64,000 nt of DNA from Shouchella patagoniensis (GCF_002019705.1 NZ_KV917377.1:1-64000), one strand, 5' to 3'. Numbered from the stretch's first letter, positions 1-7,986 are shown. Translations and numbers: made by a program. Notes: generated by a model from the sequence alone, not told the origin.

Positions 1-116
1 TCCGGTGGCAATGGCAAAGAGGTCACACCCGTTCCCATGCCGAACACGGCCGTTAAGCTCTTTTGCGTCGATGGTAGTTGGGGGCTTCCCCCTGTGAGAG
101 TAGAACGTTGCCGGAC
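1..116 (+). rRNA. rrf: 5S ribosomal RNA
   Basis: The sequence carries the conserved Bacillales 5S core (GAGGTCACACCCGTTCCC, then CCGAACACGG, and a 3' GTTGCCGGA that pairs with the 5' TCCGGTGGC). It starts at the first base of the window, so one or two 5' bases may be missing. It is the last rRNA of an rRNA operon lying to the left and is followed 13 bp later by a tRNA cluster, the usual Bacillus arrangement. Confidence 0.95.
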
Positions 117-129
117 TTACATAATTTGT

Positions 130-204
130 TCCACAGTAGCTCAGTGGTAGAGCTATCGGCTGTTAACCGATCGGTCGCAGGTTCGAATCCTGCCTGTGGA
201 GCCA
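130..204 (+). tRNA. tRNA-Asn (GTT)
   Basis: Cloverleaf with acceptor TCCACAG/CTGTGGA, discriminator G and encoded CCA. The anticodon loop reads CTGTTAA, giving anticodon GTT. First tRNA after the 5S gene. Confidence 0.97.
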
Positions 205-211
205 TTACCAC

Positions 212-305
212 GGAGAGCTGTCCGAGCTGGCCGAAGGAGCACGATTGGAAATCGTGTAGGCGGTGTAAAACCGTCTCGAGGGTTCGAATCCCTCGCTCTC
301 CGCCA
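212..305 (+). tRNA. tRNA-Ser (GGA)
   Basis: Class II tRNA of 94 nt with a long variable arm; acceptor GGAGAGC/GCTCTCC, discriminator G, encoded CCA, anticodon GGA in the loop TTGGAAA. Confidence 0.97.
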
Positions 306-348
306 GATATTATTTATACATAGCATATACAGCATAAAAAATAACAAA

Positions 349-423
349 GGCCCGTTGGTCAAGCGGTTAAGACACCGCCCTTTCACGGCGGTATCACGGG
401 TTCGAATCCCGTACGGGTCACCA
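349..423 (+). tRNA. tRNA-Glu (TTC)
   Basis: Acceptor GGCCCGT/ACGGGTC, discriminator A, encoded CCA, anticodon TTC in loop CTTTCAC. Confidence 0.96.
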
Positions 424-428
424 TAAAT

Positions 429-504
429 GGAGGATTAGCTCAGCTGGGAGAGCACCTGCCTTACAAGCAGGGGGTCGGCGGTTCGATCCCGTCATCCTCC
501 ACCA
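429..504 (+). tRNA. tRNA-Val (TAC)
   Basis: Acceptor GGAGGAT/GTCATCC region, discriminator A, encoded CCA, anticodon TAC in loop CTTACAA. Confidence 0.96.
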
Positions 505-524
505 TAAAAAATATATTATAACGT

Positions 525-601
<77 letters not shown>

Positions 602-621
602 AATTAAATTCTTATTATAAT

Positions 622-698
622 GGTCCGGTAGTTCAGTTGGTTAGAATGCCTGCCTGTCACGCAGGAGGTCGCGGGTTCGAGTCCCGTCCGGACCGCCA
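622..698 (+). tRNA. tRNA-Asp (GTC)
   Basis: Acceptor GGTCCGG/CCGGACC, discriminator G, encoded CCA, anticodon GTC in loop CTGTCAC. Confidence 0.97.
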
Positions 699-707
699 TT
701 TTAATAA

Positions 708-783
<76 letters not shown>

Positions 784-799
784 TGATTATTGGTTATTT

Positions 800-875
<76 letters not shown>

Positions 876-891
876 CTTATCAAAAAAGTTG

Positions 892-920
892 TTGACAAAA
901 TCTCCAATATTGTATATGAT
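892..920 (+). promoter_or_regulatory. Sigma-A promoter inside the tRNA cluster
   Basis: TTGACA at 892-897 and TATGAT at 915-920 with exactly 17 bp between them, in the longer gap between tRNA-Thr and tRNA-Tyr. It would start transcription about 12-14 bp before tRNA-Tyr, giving the distal eight tRNAs a promoter of their own in addition to read-through from the rRNA operon. Confidence 0.85.
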
Positions 921-939
921 AAGTATTGTCTTTTCAAGT

Positions 940-1024
940 GGAGGGGTAGCGAAGTGGCTAAACGCGGCGGACTGTAAATCCGCTCCCTCCGGGTTCGGCG
1001 GTTCGAATCCGTCCCCCTCCACCA
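940..1024 (+). tRNA. tRNA-Tyr (GTA)
   Basis: Class II tRNA with long variable arm; acceptor GGAGGGG/CCCCTCC, discriminator A, encoded CCA, anticodon GTA in loop CTGTAAA. Directly downstream of the internal promoter at 892-920. Confidence 0.97.
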
Positions 1025-1031
1025 TTTTTAA

Positions 1032-1105
1032 AGGGGTATAGTTTAATGGTAAAACGAAGGTCTCCAAAACCTTTGATGTGGGTTCAATTCCTACTACCCC
1101 TGCCA
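1032..1105 (+). tRNA. tRNA-Trp (CCA)
   Basis: Acceptor AGGGGTA/TACCCCT, discriminator G, encoded CCA, anticodon CCA in loop CTCCAAA. Confidence 0.96.
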
Positions 1106-1135
1106 ATTTATTTTATAAAAAGTATATATTAATAT

Positions 1136-1212
1136 GGCGGTTGTGGCGAAGTGGTTAACGCACCGGATTGTGATTCCGGCATTCGTGGGTTCAATTCCCA
1201 TCAGCCGCCCCA
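1136..1212 (+). tRNA. tRNA-His (GTG)
   Basis: The gene encodes the extra G at position -1 (1136) opposite C73 (1209), the identity feature of histidine tRNA; acceptor GCGGTTG/CAGCCGC, anticodon GTG in loop TTGTGAT, encoded CCA. Confidence 0.96.
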
Positions 1213-1218
1213 TTTTAT

Positions 1219-1290
1219 TGGGCTATAGCCAAGCGGTAAGGCAACGGATTTTGATTCCGTCATTCCCTGGTTCGATCCCAGGTAGCCCAG
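1219..1290 (+). tRNA. tRNA-Gln (TTG), CCA not encoded
   Basis: Acceptor TGGGCTA/TAGCCCA, discriminator G at 1290, anticodon TTG in loop TTTTGAT. The next three bases are TCA, so the CCA end must be added after transcription. Confidence 0.95.
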
Positions 1291-1296
1291 TCATAT

Positions 1297-1368
1297 GCGG
1301 AAGTAGTTCAGTGGTAGAACATCACCTTGCCAAGGTGGGGGTCGCGGGTTCGAATCCCGTCTTCCGCT
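1297..1368 (+). tRNA. tRNA-Gly (GCC), CCA not encoded
   Basis: Acceptor GCGGAAG/CTTCCGC, discriminator T at 1368, anticodon GCC in loop TTGCCAA. Followed by CTT rather than CCA. Confidence 0.95.
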
Positions 1369-1378
1369 CTTCTATTGA

Positions 1379-1452
1379 GGCGGCATAGCCAAGTGGTAAG
1401 GCACGGGTCTGCAAAACCCTTATCACCGGTTCAAATCCGGTTGCCGCCTCCA
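1379..1452 (+). tRNA. tRNA-Cys (GCA)
   Basis: Acceptor GGCGGCA/TGCCGCC, discriminator T, encoded CCA, anticodon GCA in loop CTGCAAA. Confidence 0.96.
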
Positions 1453-1492
1453 AACAACTTAATAAGATGTTATCATTATAGTTCTTATATAT

Positions 1493-1581
1493 GCCGGGGT
1501 GGTGGAATTGGCAGACACACAGGACTTAAAATCCTGCGGTAGGTGACTACCGTGCCGGTTCAAGTCCGGCCCTCGGCACCA
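1493..1581 (+). tRNA. tRNA-Leu (TAA)
   Basis: Class II tRNA, acceptor GCCGGGG/CCTCGGC, discriminator A, encoded CCA, anticodon TAA in loop CTTAAAA. Different from the tRNA-Leu(CAA) at 4318 that the prophage uses. Confidence 0.96.
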
Positions 1582-1601
1582 TTTTGATACATTAATTATT
1601 T

Positions 1602-1675
1602 GCGCCCGTAGCTCAATTGGATAGAGTACTTGACTACGAATCAAGCGGTTAGAGGTTCGACTCCTCTCGGGCGCG
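1602..1675 (+). tRNA. tRNA-Arg (ACG), CCA not encoded
   Basis: Acceptor GCGCCCG/CGGGCGC, discriminator G at 1675, anticodon ACG in loop CTACGAA. Followed by TCT rather than CCA. Last gene of the cluster. Confidence 0.95.
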
Positions 1676-1679
1676 TCTA

Positions 1680-1720
1680 AAAAAACTAGCTATTATATAG
1701 CTGGTTTTTTTGTTTTTTTT
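1680..1720 (+). terminator. Intrinsic terminator of the tRNA cluster
   Basis: An AACTAGCTAT / ATAGCTGGTT hairpin followed by a run of T, 5 bp after tRNA-Arg. It ends the rrn-tRNA transcript before the unrelated gene at 1790. Confidence 0.85.
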
Positions 1721-1789
1721 ATAATCGCTCTCTTTATAAACTAACTGCACTTATTAAGGGCAGATTTTTAAGTGGGAGAGTGATGTTTT

Positions 1790-4156
1790 ATGAGTAATCA
1801 ACAAATAAACAATGAAACTGAATTTCTAGATATGAAGGAGAATTTACAACAAATTGAAGCGGCCCGTGTTGTTTACATTGATGATTTTATTCCGGAAGGG
1901 GAAGAGGAATCCGATCAAACTAGTTATTTTGAACAGGCTCTTGGGACAGGGAATGTTAAACTTATTTTAGGGCCTAAGCGTTATTATGCAACAGTTAAAC
2001 TACCAAGCCGTACAATCATAGAAGGTCAAGGGATGGAGTTAACTACAATTCAGACGCCTAATAATGCACCTGATTTCGAATGGACCGTTTCTGTAAAAGA
2101 TAAGGAAAACGGAGCGGAATATATTGTTGTTAGGGATTTGAGTTTAGATGGTAACCGAAGAAGAGGTTCTGAACCAGCGGGGGGAAGCCGTTCTAGTTGT
2201 TTGACCTATCACGGTGTTAAGTATGGCTGGGTGAGTAATGTTTTTGCTTACAACAGTTCACTGCATGGTTTCGATGTTACTTCAACAGGTCTTGATTATC
2301 ACTATGGCGGAGATGGAACGGTTGATACTGGCCCATCACAATATGTATGGATTGATTCATGTAAGGCAACTGATTGGATTGACGATGGGTTTACTACACA
2401 TCATAGCGAATTTATTACGATTTCTAATTGTTATGCATATGATCCTAATAACAGAGGAAATTGCAACGCGATCGAAATTGATGATGGTAGTCGCCATGTG
2501 ATGTTAACAAACAATTACTCTAAAGGTTGTTACGGGGGTATTGAAGTAAAGGCACATGCTAATTCTAGTGCTGCAAGTAATGTTCATATTATGGGTCACA
2601 TCTCGCGGGAAGATACGCGAAGCTATAACTTCCGCCATATTGGTCATCATACGGCTGATGATCCTGATTCTACAACCGCGTTTCATTTAACGGCAACAAA
2701 CTTAGTTTCGCTCCACCCGAACAATAAGAAGGGATTTCAAAATAATACAGATCCTCGTGCTTTGGTTATTAGTGCTTATACAAACGTGAGCATTACTAAT
2801 TTTACGGCAATTGGAGATTTGGATTATAATTTCGGCAATACACCAGTAGTGGCAATTCAATATAAAGCGAAGAACGTTTCTTTAAATGGCTTTAATATCA
2901 GCCAGTTTAATAATGCGAGTGATGCGATTATTGTGTTTGGAGGAGGTAACAGAGGCGATCAAATCTCCTTAAGCAATATTAATATTTACGATACAGGTGT
3001 AAATAATGGGATTTATATTGGAAGTGGACATGGCAAAGTAACGATTGCAAACGTAAATGCGATCAATTCAAAAGGGGAGGGCAGCAATGCTGTAGAAACC
3101 GCAACCAATTCAGTTAATATTAGTGGCATTTCTACTACAGGATATCAGAATGCGGTTCGAAGTGCAGGTGTTAATTACGTAGAGCCTATTACCGTTATTA
3201 AGGGAGGAGCTCGGATCGCATCAAGCACTGGAGAACCAACTCATGATCAATCAATCATTTTATCAAGTACGTCTTCACCGACAGCATCAGGATCAAAAAC
3301 AATTGTTGCAGCATCATCCAACTCACACGCTGAAGGAGAAGGGTCAGTTGTTTTGGGAAGTGCAGGTAACTCTAGAGCAAGAGGACCTCGTAGTAGCATT
3401 ATTAGCTCCAGTGGTGCCTCTGCAGGCCAACCAAATGGTTGTTTTGGGTCGATGGTATTAGCAAGTAATCTAACGGTCAATCCAGAAAGCTATTCTGTTG
3501 TTGGTGGTTACGGAGCTTCAGGAAATGCGAGCAGCGCAAATCGAAAGTGGGAACTAAATAGTCGCACCGGTGGAGTAACCGCGGTAGGGCAATTTTCTGG
3601 TGGTAGTAGTTTTTCAGATTACGCTGAGTTCTTTGAGAGCATGAATGGGGACTCAATTGAGACAGGTATGCTTGTTACTCTTGATGAAGATAAAATACGA
3701 CTAGCTGAAAATGGAGATGATATTCTTGGTGTTATTTCTGAGACAGCAGCTGTTGTATTAGGTAGTGCAGCTTATCACTGGCAAGGGAGATTTTTAACAA
3801 ATGAGTTTGGCGGAAAAGTATATGAACCTCAATCTGTACGGACGTATGATGTTGACGAAGAAGGAAATACACTTACTACGTACTCAGAGGAAGTAGTTCA
3901 CTTGCCGTTAGAGAACCCAAAATATGATCCAAGCTATGAATATAAAGCTCGTAGTGAACGACCAGAATGGAATATCGTTGGTCTAACGGGCCAAGTGTTT
4001 GTTCGTGTAAATGAAGACGTACAAGCTGGTGATTGGTTAGCAGCTAAATCAGGAATTGGTGTACCGGCGACGCAAGGGAATGTTAAAGCGATGCGAATGA
4101 CAAAAGCATATGATGAAGCTGATGGATATGGCATTGCCCTTTGTTTTATAAAATAA
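1790..4156 (+). CDS. Phage-appendage-like beta-helix protein with Peptidase_G2-like self-cleaving C-terminus
   Basis: The 788-residue product has a parallel beta-helix region (about residues 60-450, pectate-lyase/appendage type, many short Asn/Gly-rich turns), a stretch with YadA-head-like repeats (AEGEGSVVLGS), then a C-terminal region from about residue 590 (GGSSFSDYAEFFES and following) resembling the intramolecular chaperone/autoprotease domain (Peptidase_G2) of Bacillus phage pre-neck appendages such as B. subtilis YomR/YobO. Such proteins trimerise and bind or degrade surface glycan. No signal peptide is visible. Start ATG at 1790 follows GGGAGAGTGATG. It stands alone between the tRNA cluster and tRNA-Leu with no other phage genes, so it may be a relic or domesticated appendage. 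Family call is from motif reading. Confidence 0.7.
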   Translation: MSNQQINNETEFLDMKENLQQIEAARVVYIDDFIPEGEEESDQTSYFEQALGTGNVKLILGPKRYYATVKLPSRTIIEGQGMELTTIQTPNNAPDFEWTVSVKDKENGAEYIVVRDLSLDGNRRRGSEPAGGSRSSCLTYHGVKYGWVSNVFAYNSSLHGFDVTSTGLDYHYGGDGTVDTGPSQYVWIDSCKATDWIDDGFTTHHSEFITISNCYAYDPNNRGNCNAIEIDDGSRHVMLTNNYSKGCYGGIEVKAHANSSAASNVHIMGHISREDTRSYNFRHIGHHTADDPDSTTAFHLTATNLVSLHPNNKKGFQNNTDPRALVISAYTNVSITNFTAIGDLDYNFGNTPVVAIQYKAKNVSLNGFNISQFNNASDAIIVFGGGNRGDQISLSNINIYDTGVNNGIYIGSGHGKVTIANVNAINSKGEGSNAVETATNSVNISGISTTGYQNAVRSAGVNYVEPITVIKGGARIASSTGEPTHDQSIILSSTSSPTASGSKTIVAASSNSHAEGEGSVVLGSAGNSRARGPRSSIISSSGASAGQPNGCFGSMVLASNLTVNPESYSVVGGYGASGNASSANRKWELNSRTGGVTAVGQFSGGSSFSDYAEFFESMNGDSIETGMLVTLDEDKIRLAENGDDILGVISETAAVVLGSAAYHWQGRFLTNEFGGKVYEPQSVRTYDVDEEGNTLTTYSEEVVHLPLENPKYDPSYEYKARSERPEWNIVGLTGQVFVRVNEDVQAGDWLAAKSGIGVPATQGNVKAMRMTKAYDEADGYGIALCFIK

Positions 4157-4175
4157 ACGTTTAATAGGGGGAAGC

Positions 4176-4210
4176 GAAGAGCTGTTCAATATAGCTTTTC
4201 GGTTTTTTAT
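4176..4210 (+). terminator. Intrinsic terminator after the beta-helix gene
   Basis: CGAAGAGCT and AGCTTTTCG form a 9-bp stem (one G-U pair) followed by GGTTTTTTA, 20 bp after the stop codon at 4156. Confidence 0.75.
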
Positions 4211-4240
4211 AATAAAAAACAACTATTTAAATGAAAACTA

Positions 4241-4269
4241 TTGACGTTATGATAAGTACATGGTATATT
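4241..4269 (+). promoter_or_regulatory. Promoter of tRNA-Leu(CAA)
   Basis: TTGACG at 4241-4246 and TATATT at 4264-4269 with a 17-bp spacer and TGG just before the -10. It lies about 48 bp upstream of the tRNA and outside the prophage, so the host still controls tRNA transcription. Confidence 0.75.
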
Positions 4270-4317
4270 AGTTCTTGTCAGTTGGTGATTACAACAAAGT
4301 CATTAGCAACTACATAT

Positions 4318-4398
4318 GCCGGTGTGGCGGAATTGGCAGACGCGCACGACTCAAAATCGTGTTCCTCTGGAGTGCCGGTTCGACCCCGGCCACCGGTA
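4318..4398 (+). tRNA. tRNA-Leu (CAA); 3' half lies in the prophage attachment site
   Basis: Class II tRNA with anticodon stem CACGA/TCGTG and loop CTCAAAA (anticodon CAA). Acceptor GCCGGTG pairs with CACCGGT, so the terminal pair is G1-U72, and discriminator A is followed by TCC, not CCA. From 4346 onward the gene is identical to attR at 41708-41762, so this 3' part came in with the phage and rebuilds the tRNA. It is the only tRNA-Leu(CAA) in the window. Confidence 0.93.
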
Positions 4399-4400
4399 TC
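4346..4400. repeat. attL: left 55-bp attachment-site repeat
   Basis: Identical over 55 bp to 41708-41762. It covers the anticodon arm, variable arm, T arm and 3' acceptor strand of tRNA-Leu plus two further bases. Sequence diverges immediately on both sides (GCGC versus TTCA to the left; CTTTAAG versus AAAGAAC to the right). Confidence 0.95.
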
Positions 4401-4416
4401 CTTTAAGTCAATTGTG

Positions 4417-4450
4417 GCGGTCTCTAGCGGAAGTTAGGGATCGCTTTTTT
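4417..4450 (+). terminator. Terminator between attL and the integrase (GNRA-capped)
   Basis: Twelve consecutive pairs (5' arm 4417-4428, 3' arm 4433-4444, including G-U pairs) close a GGAA tetraloop and are followed by six T. A diverged copy sits at 41780-41813 with a GCAA loop; at least two stem pairs differ by compensatory changes (T-A to C-G, C-G to T-A), which supports selection on the RNA fold. In the prophage it would stop tRNA-Leu transcripts before int. Confidence 0.8.
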
Positions 4451-4483
4451 GCGTACAATCTGACGTAAAATAGTCGTGTGCCT

Positions 4484-4522
4484 ACCGTCTCTCTTTAAGC
4501 GAAAAGGGGAGGCGGTTTTTTG
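4484..4522 (+). promoter_or_regulatory. Hairpin that buries the integrase ribosome binding site
   Basis: A 13-bp stem (4484-4496 with 4504-4516, loop of 7) contains the whole Shine-Dalgarno sequence GGGGAGG (4506-4512) in its 3' arm. The stem is followed by a T run (4516-4521) and the TTG start at 4520-4522 overlaps the end of that run. The structure could act as a terminator, as a translation block, or both. A degenerate version precedes the integrase remnant at 41884. Confidence 0.65.
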
Positions 4523-5488
4523 TCGTCTAGGCGTAGAAACGTTTTAATCGGTCATGAACTCGATATCGTCGAACAAACTTTAACCAGCGCGGTTTTATCG
4601 TACGACAAAGCGCTCGATTTATTTATTGCGGACGCGAAAAGGAAGGCTCTACGTGATTTTACGATTGTTTATTATCGTAGAGAATGTAACGATTTTCGCG
4701 GGTATCTCGTTCAACAAGAGCACGATTTATTTATACATGAGGTTACGCGAGAAATTATAAATAACTACGTTGAGGATATGCAGATGGTACGGAAATTAAA
4801 AGCTGCCACTATAAATACGAAGCTAAGGTCGATCAGAGCATTCTTCGGGTGGCTCTATAAAAGTAAGTATATCGTCAGTAACCCTATGGAAAGGTACCCG
4901 TTAATGCGCGAAAGGACGGGGAAGGTAGAAACTTTCTCTCTTAAACAATTAAAGCAATTGTTGAACGCGCCGGATAGAAGAACCTTTACAGGCCAAAGAG
5001 ACTACACGTTCTTACTCTTACTACTAGAGACAGGGATACGCTTAAACGAAGCTGCTGGAATATTAGTAGAGGACGTCAAGTTAAGCGAGGGTCAAATTTT
5101 TATACGTAATACTAAGAATCACTTTCACAGATATGTACCTATTCAAGCCAAAATGAAAGAGCAGCTAAGAAGGTATTTAAAATTAAGGGGGTCGTGCGAG
5201 ACTGAGCACTTGTTTGTAACTATTGATGAAACTCAACTGAAAAGAGGGGCAATGCAAAAGATCGTAGCTCATTACGGAGAGAAAGCAAAAATTAAAGGCG
5301 TAAGATGCTCTCCTCATACTATGCGTCATACATTCGCGAAAATGTGTGTAATGAATGGTGCCGGTATATTCGAGTTACAGAAAATACTAGGACACTCAAC
5401 TATGGAAATGGTAAGAGTTTACGTCAACTTGTATTCAAGCGAAGTGAATGATAAGCATAAAAGTTTTTCGCCATTAAACAATTTGTAA
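4520..5488 (+). CDS. int: Phage integrase, tyrosine recombinase
   Basis: The 322-residue protein has a core-binding SAM-like domain (about residues 30-125) and a catalytic domain (about 135-310) with a complete set of active residues: R174, K199, H266, R269, H292 and nucleophile Y301 (RVYVNLY). It sits 120 bp from attL with start TTG at 4520, and so is the enzyme expected to recombine attP with tRNA-Leu. Expression is probably limited by the two leader hairpins at 4417-4522. A promoter at 41573-41602 would face int only in the excised circle. The first 45 residues are closely matched by the remnant at 41884. Confidence 0.93.
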   Translation: MSSRRRNVLIGHELDIVEQTLTSAVLSYDKALDLFIADAKRKALRDFTIVYYRRECNDFRGYLVQQEHDLFIHEVTREIINNYVEDMQMVRKLKAATINTKLRSIRAFFGWLYKSKYIVSNPMERYPLMRERTGKVETFSLKQLKQLLNAPDRRTFTGQRDYTFLLLLLETGIRLNEAAGILVEDVKLSEGQIFIRNTKNHFHRYVPIQAKMKEQLRRYLKLRGSCETEHLFVTIDETQLKRGAMQKIVAHYGEKAKIKGVRCSPHTMRHTFAKMCVMNGAGIFELQKILGHSTMEMVRVYVNLYSSEVNDKHKSFSPLNNL

Positions 5489-5650
5489 ACAAAAAAAAGA
5501 GGCGCACCCTTAATGCTAGTTGTTGGAGCAACTGGCGGGCACACACTCTCATAATCGTTCTTTTATTGTATCAATTTTTAAAAATTAGGTCAATAGAAGT
5601 TTATTAAGTGATGCTATTTTTAGGAAGCGCCCTCGCCCGGAGGGATACGA
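5489..5650. other. Intergenic region after int
   Basis: Contains a short hairpin (AGTTG...CAACT near 5518-5533) and AT-rich sequence, then CCCGGAGGGATACGAATG, which carries the ribosome binding site of the next gene. No promoter is convincing by eye. Confidence 0.4.
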
Positions 5651-6427
5651 ATGTACATAACGAAGCTAAAAGATTACGCAACCCACGCGGACGTGGCGGA
5701 ACTCAACACGACCATTTACGCGGCACTAGATGACCAAACGTTACCACTAAACGCGACCGATCACGCTTTACTACGTCTTCTCGGCGGCCACTCCTGTCGC
5801 GTACCTGGCGTAAGTTGGCTGCGAGTCGATACGATGGCGCGGATAATGGAGCGTTCAGATCGGACCATCAGACGTTCACTCGCGCGGCTTGTTGACTGCG
5901 GCATCATCGAACGTTTTAAGGTCGGGAAGCTCGCGGTTGTCCGTATCCTGTCCGTTGAAGTGTCCGCGCCGGAAATCGCCGAAACTAGCGTCGTTAAAAG
6001 GGATCTATCGGTAATTTCGCGGACTGAAACAACTTTAAGCAGCGAAGCACATAAAAGCGTTAGTAAAGACGTAGCGCGCGAGGGGAATGCTGACGCCATA
6101 AACGAAGTCTTGCCTGCCGACTTTACGCCTGACTACGTTTCTCCTGCGATTATAAAGACGTTGGCCCCGTTCTTTGGGGCGGAGAAGATAAGCAAGATAC
6201 ATCAACGTATCCAGCTTGCGTATGATAAGGCTGCGTTGTTGGCGCCGTTGAAGGACTACGACGGGCTTGTTTGCAGAACGCTAAAAACGGTAGTCTTCGC
6301 AATGAAAACGAACCGCGTCAAAGGTGATCTATATGCGTACGTTTATGGGACTTTCCGGAATGTGCTGACGGTGCAAAAGCGACAGGAAGTCCGGGAGAGG
6401 CAGCCGTTTGCCGCGTGGATGGGATAA
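5651..6427 (+). CDS. Winged-helix, DnaD-like replication/regulatory protein
   Basis: The 258-residue product has an N-terminal winged-helix region (about residues 40-100; WLRVDTMARIMERSDRTIRRSL is interrupted here only by family resemblance to MarR/RepA-type folds) and a C-terminal helical part with DLYAYVYGTFRNVL, which resembles the YxxxFxxxL signature of DnaD-type and plasmid replication initiators in Bacillus. Likely role is origin binding or control of phage/plasmid-style replication. Start ATG follows GGAGGGATACGA. Strongly CG-rich codon use like the structural genes. Could instead be a transcription regulator. Confidence 0.5.
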   Translation: MYITKLKDYATHADVAELNTTIYAALDDQTLPLNATDHALLRLLGGHSCRVPGVSWLRVDTMARIMERSDRTIRRSLARLVDCGIIERFKVGKLAVVRILSVEVSAPEIAETSVVKRDLSVISRTETTLSSEAHKSVSKDVAREGNADAINEVLPADFTPDYVSPAIIKTLAPFFGAEKISKIHQRIQLAYDKAALLAPLKDYDGLVCRTLKTVVFAMKTNRVKGDLYAYVYGTFRNVLTVQKRQEVRERQPFAAWMG

Positions 6428-6547
6428 TAATGGAGTTAACGTCATAGTTGCGTCTAGTTTCGTCCTGTAAGCGTCTGGTAATAGTGGTATTTGTTAGGTT
6501 TTGTTTGTGGTACAATTGTGAATATAAAACATATTGTGGAGGTTTTT

Positions 6548-6865
6548 ATGGAGAGACAAGGCGTTGATAAATCATTATGGATATCAGGATGGATTTTATT
6601 AGTTGGCGGTGTTATAACTGGCCTAATTATTGGTTTTACGCTTAAGTTAGATTTCGGGCTCTCTGAATCGCTTCTCAACACGGAAGCGCCTGAAATAAAT
6701 CATCCATTTAGATGGGCGTATGCTGCAATAATCATAGTAATTACCGGAGCACTTGGCGCAATACTTATGGGTTTATCTGAACTAATACTTAATCAAAGAA
6801 ACAAAATGCATCTATTTGAAAACTCGATGAAGGATCTTAGGAGATCTTTTGCCGAGAAAGACTAA
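6548..6865 (+). CDS. Small two-helix membrane protein
   Basis: The 105-residue protein has two membrane segments (about residues 10-32 and 58-80) and a charged C-terminal tail with GLSELILNQRNKM. Start ATG at 6548 follows TGGAGGTTTTT; the AT-rich upstream includes TACAATTG as a possible -10. The architecture matches the leftward protein at 38026-38304 (two membrane segments, then GLAEVIDLLEDI). Function unknown; a membrane moron is possible. A weak CCCCCAAAACGGAGG hairpin follows the stop. Confidence 0.6.
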   Translation: MERQGVDKSLWISGWILLVGGVITGLIIGFTLKLDFGLSESLLNTEAPEINHPFRWAYAAIIIVITGALGAILMGLSELILNQRNKMHLFENSMKDLRRSFAEKD

Positions 6866-6897
6866 AAACCCCCAAAACGGAGGTTTAGTATAACTGA

Positions 6898-7896
6898 TTA
6901 AAATTTTATTTTGTTCACTGCGGTATACTCACTGATATTTTTTGCGATGCCTTTTGATGTTAGGTGTGTGTATTTTTCAATCATACGTAAATCTTTATGA
7001 CCTAATATCATTTGTAAGTGTCGAGTATCCCCTCCGTTTTCTAGAAAGTGAGTAGCCGCAGTGTGGCGAAATAAATGTGGATAAACATTCTTTTTGATAC
7101 CTGATCTTAACGCGTACCTTTTAAGCTGCTTTCTAAAATGTTCTGGAGGTAGAGGTGTGCCGTAGTCGGTTAAGAATAAATGATCACTTTGGAAAGTGGC
7201 AGTTAACTTGTTCATTTTCTTTATTAAATGAATTGTTCTTTCTTGTAGAGGGATAACTCTAGGTAGGGCATTTTTCGAATTTCCTGCTCTTATTGTGAAA
7301 AATCCGTTTTGAGTATCCACACTATGTAATTTGGCTGTTAAGGCCTCGTTAATCCGACACATAGAGTCCAGAAGGAAAGTCATAAGCACATAATTTCTAA
7401 AGTCTGGGAAGTTAGAGCGATCCACCTCGCAGAATAGTTTATTTAATTCATCAATCGATAGTATTTCGATATCATTTTCGGTATATTTTATTGACCTCAT
7501 TTTAGCAAGCTTCAATTCTTCGCCGTAATGCTTGCTTACTAAGAAGTCGATAAAGTTATTAACGTTCTTTCGGACGTCATCCGCGTAAGAAGGGGAAAGG
7601 CCCACTTTTTTATTTTTTGAAGCAAAAGGGTTATTTCGACCGTGTGTGTGACTTTCTAGCATGTAAATTATAAATGCTTTCATATTAGTCATTGTCAATT
7701 CTGATACATCTCTCGGTAAATTGGTAACATCTAGGAACTCGGTGAGTACTTTTAAATTATTCTTGTACTTAGCTAGAGTATTCTGACTGACGTTTCTGAC
7801 CTTTTTATCAATTATAAACTCCTCTATTAAGTATTCTAAGTCAGTGTTCTTCTTGATTTTCTTTAGTCTAGGTAGTTTTCTATGGTTGATTTGCAT
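6898..7896 (-). CDS. Second tyrosine recombinase (XerC/D-like)
   Basis: The 332-residue protein has a core-binding domain (about 20-125) and a catalytic domain with R181, K208, H274, R277, H300 and Y309 all present. It is only distantly similar to the integrase at 4520 and is more AT-rich. It lies inside the prophage, converging on the 6548 gene, far from either att site, so it may resolve multimers, invert or move a local segment, or be an acquired gene rather than the prophage integrase. No inverted repeats were found around it by eye. Confidence 0.85.
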   Translation of the reverse strand: MQINHRKLPRLKKIKKNTDLEYLIEEFIIDKKVRNVSQNTLAKYKNNLKVLTEFLDVTNLPRDVSELTMTNMKAFIIYMLESHTHGRNNPFASKNKKVGLSPSYADDVRKNVNNFIDFLVSKHYGEELKLAKMRSIKYTENDIEILSIDELNKLFCEVDRSNFPDFRNYVLMTFLLDSMCRINEALTAKLHSVDTQNGFFTIRAGNSKNALPRVIPLQERTIHLIKKMNKLTATFQSDHLFLTDYGTPLPPEHFRKQLKRYALRSGIKKNVYPHLFRHTAATHFLENGGDTRHLQMILGHKDLRMIEKYTHLTSKGIAKNISEYTAVNKIKF

Positions 7897-7963
7897 AATA
7901 ACTTCATCCTCATATTTAACGGTTTCAATTGGGTTTGAATTTAAATTCTATGAAAAGAAATGA

Positions 7964-7986
7964 AAAACCCCGCTACTTAGAGCGGA
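7964..7986 (-). terminator. Terminator of the third recombinase gene
   Basis: On the minus strand, CCGCTCTAAGTAGCGG is followed by GGTTTTTC. It overlaps the stop codon of the 7977-8543 gene. Confidence 0.65.
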
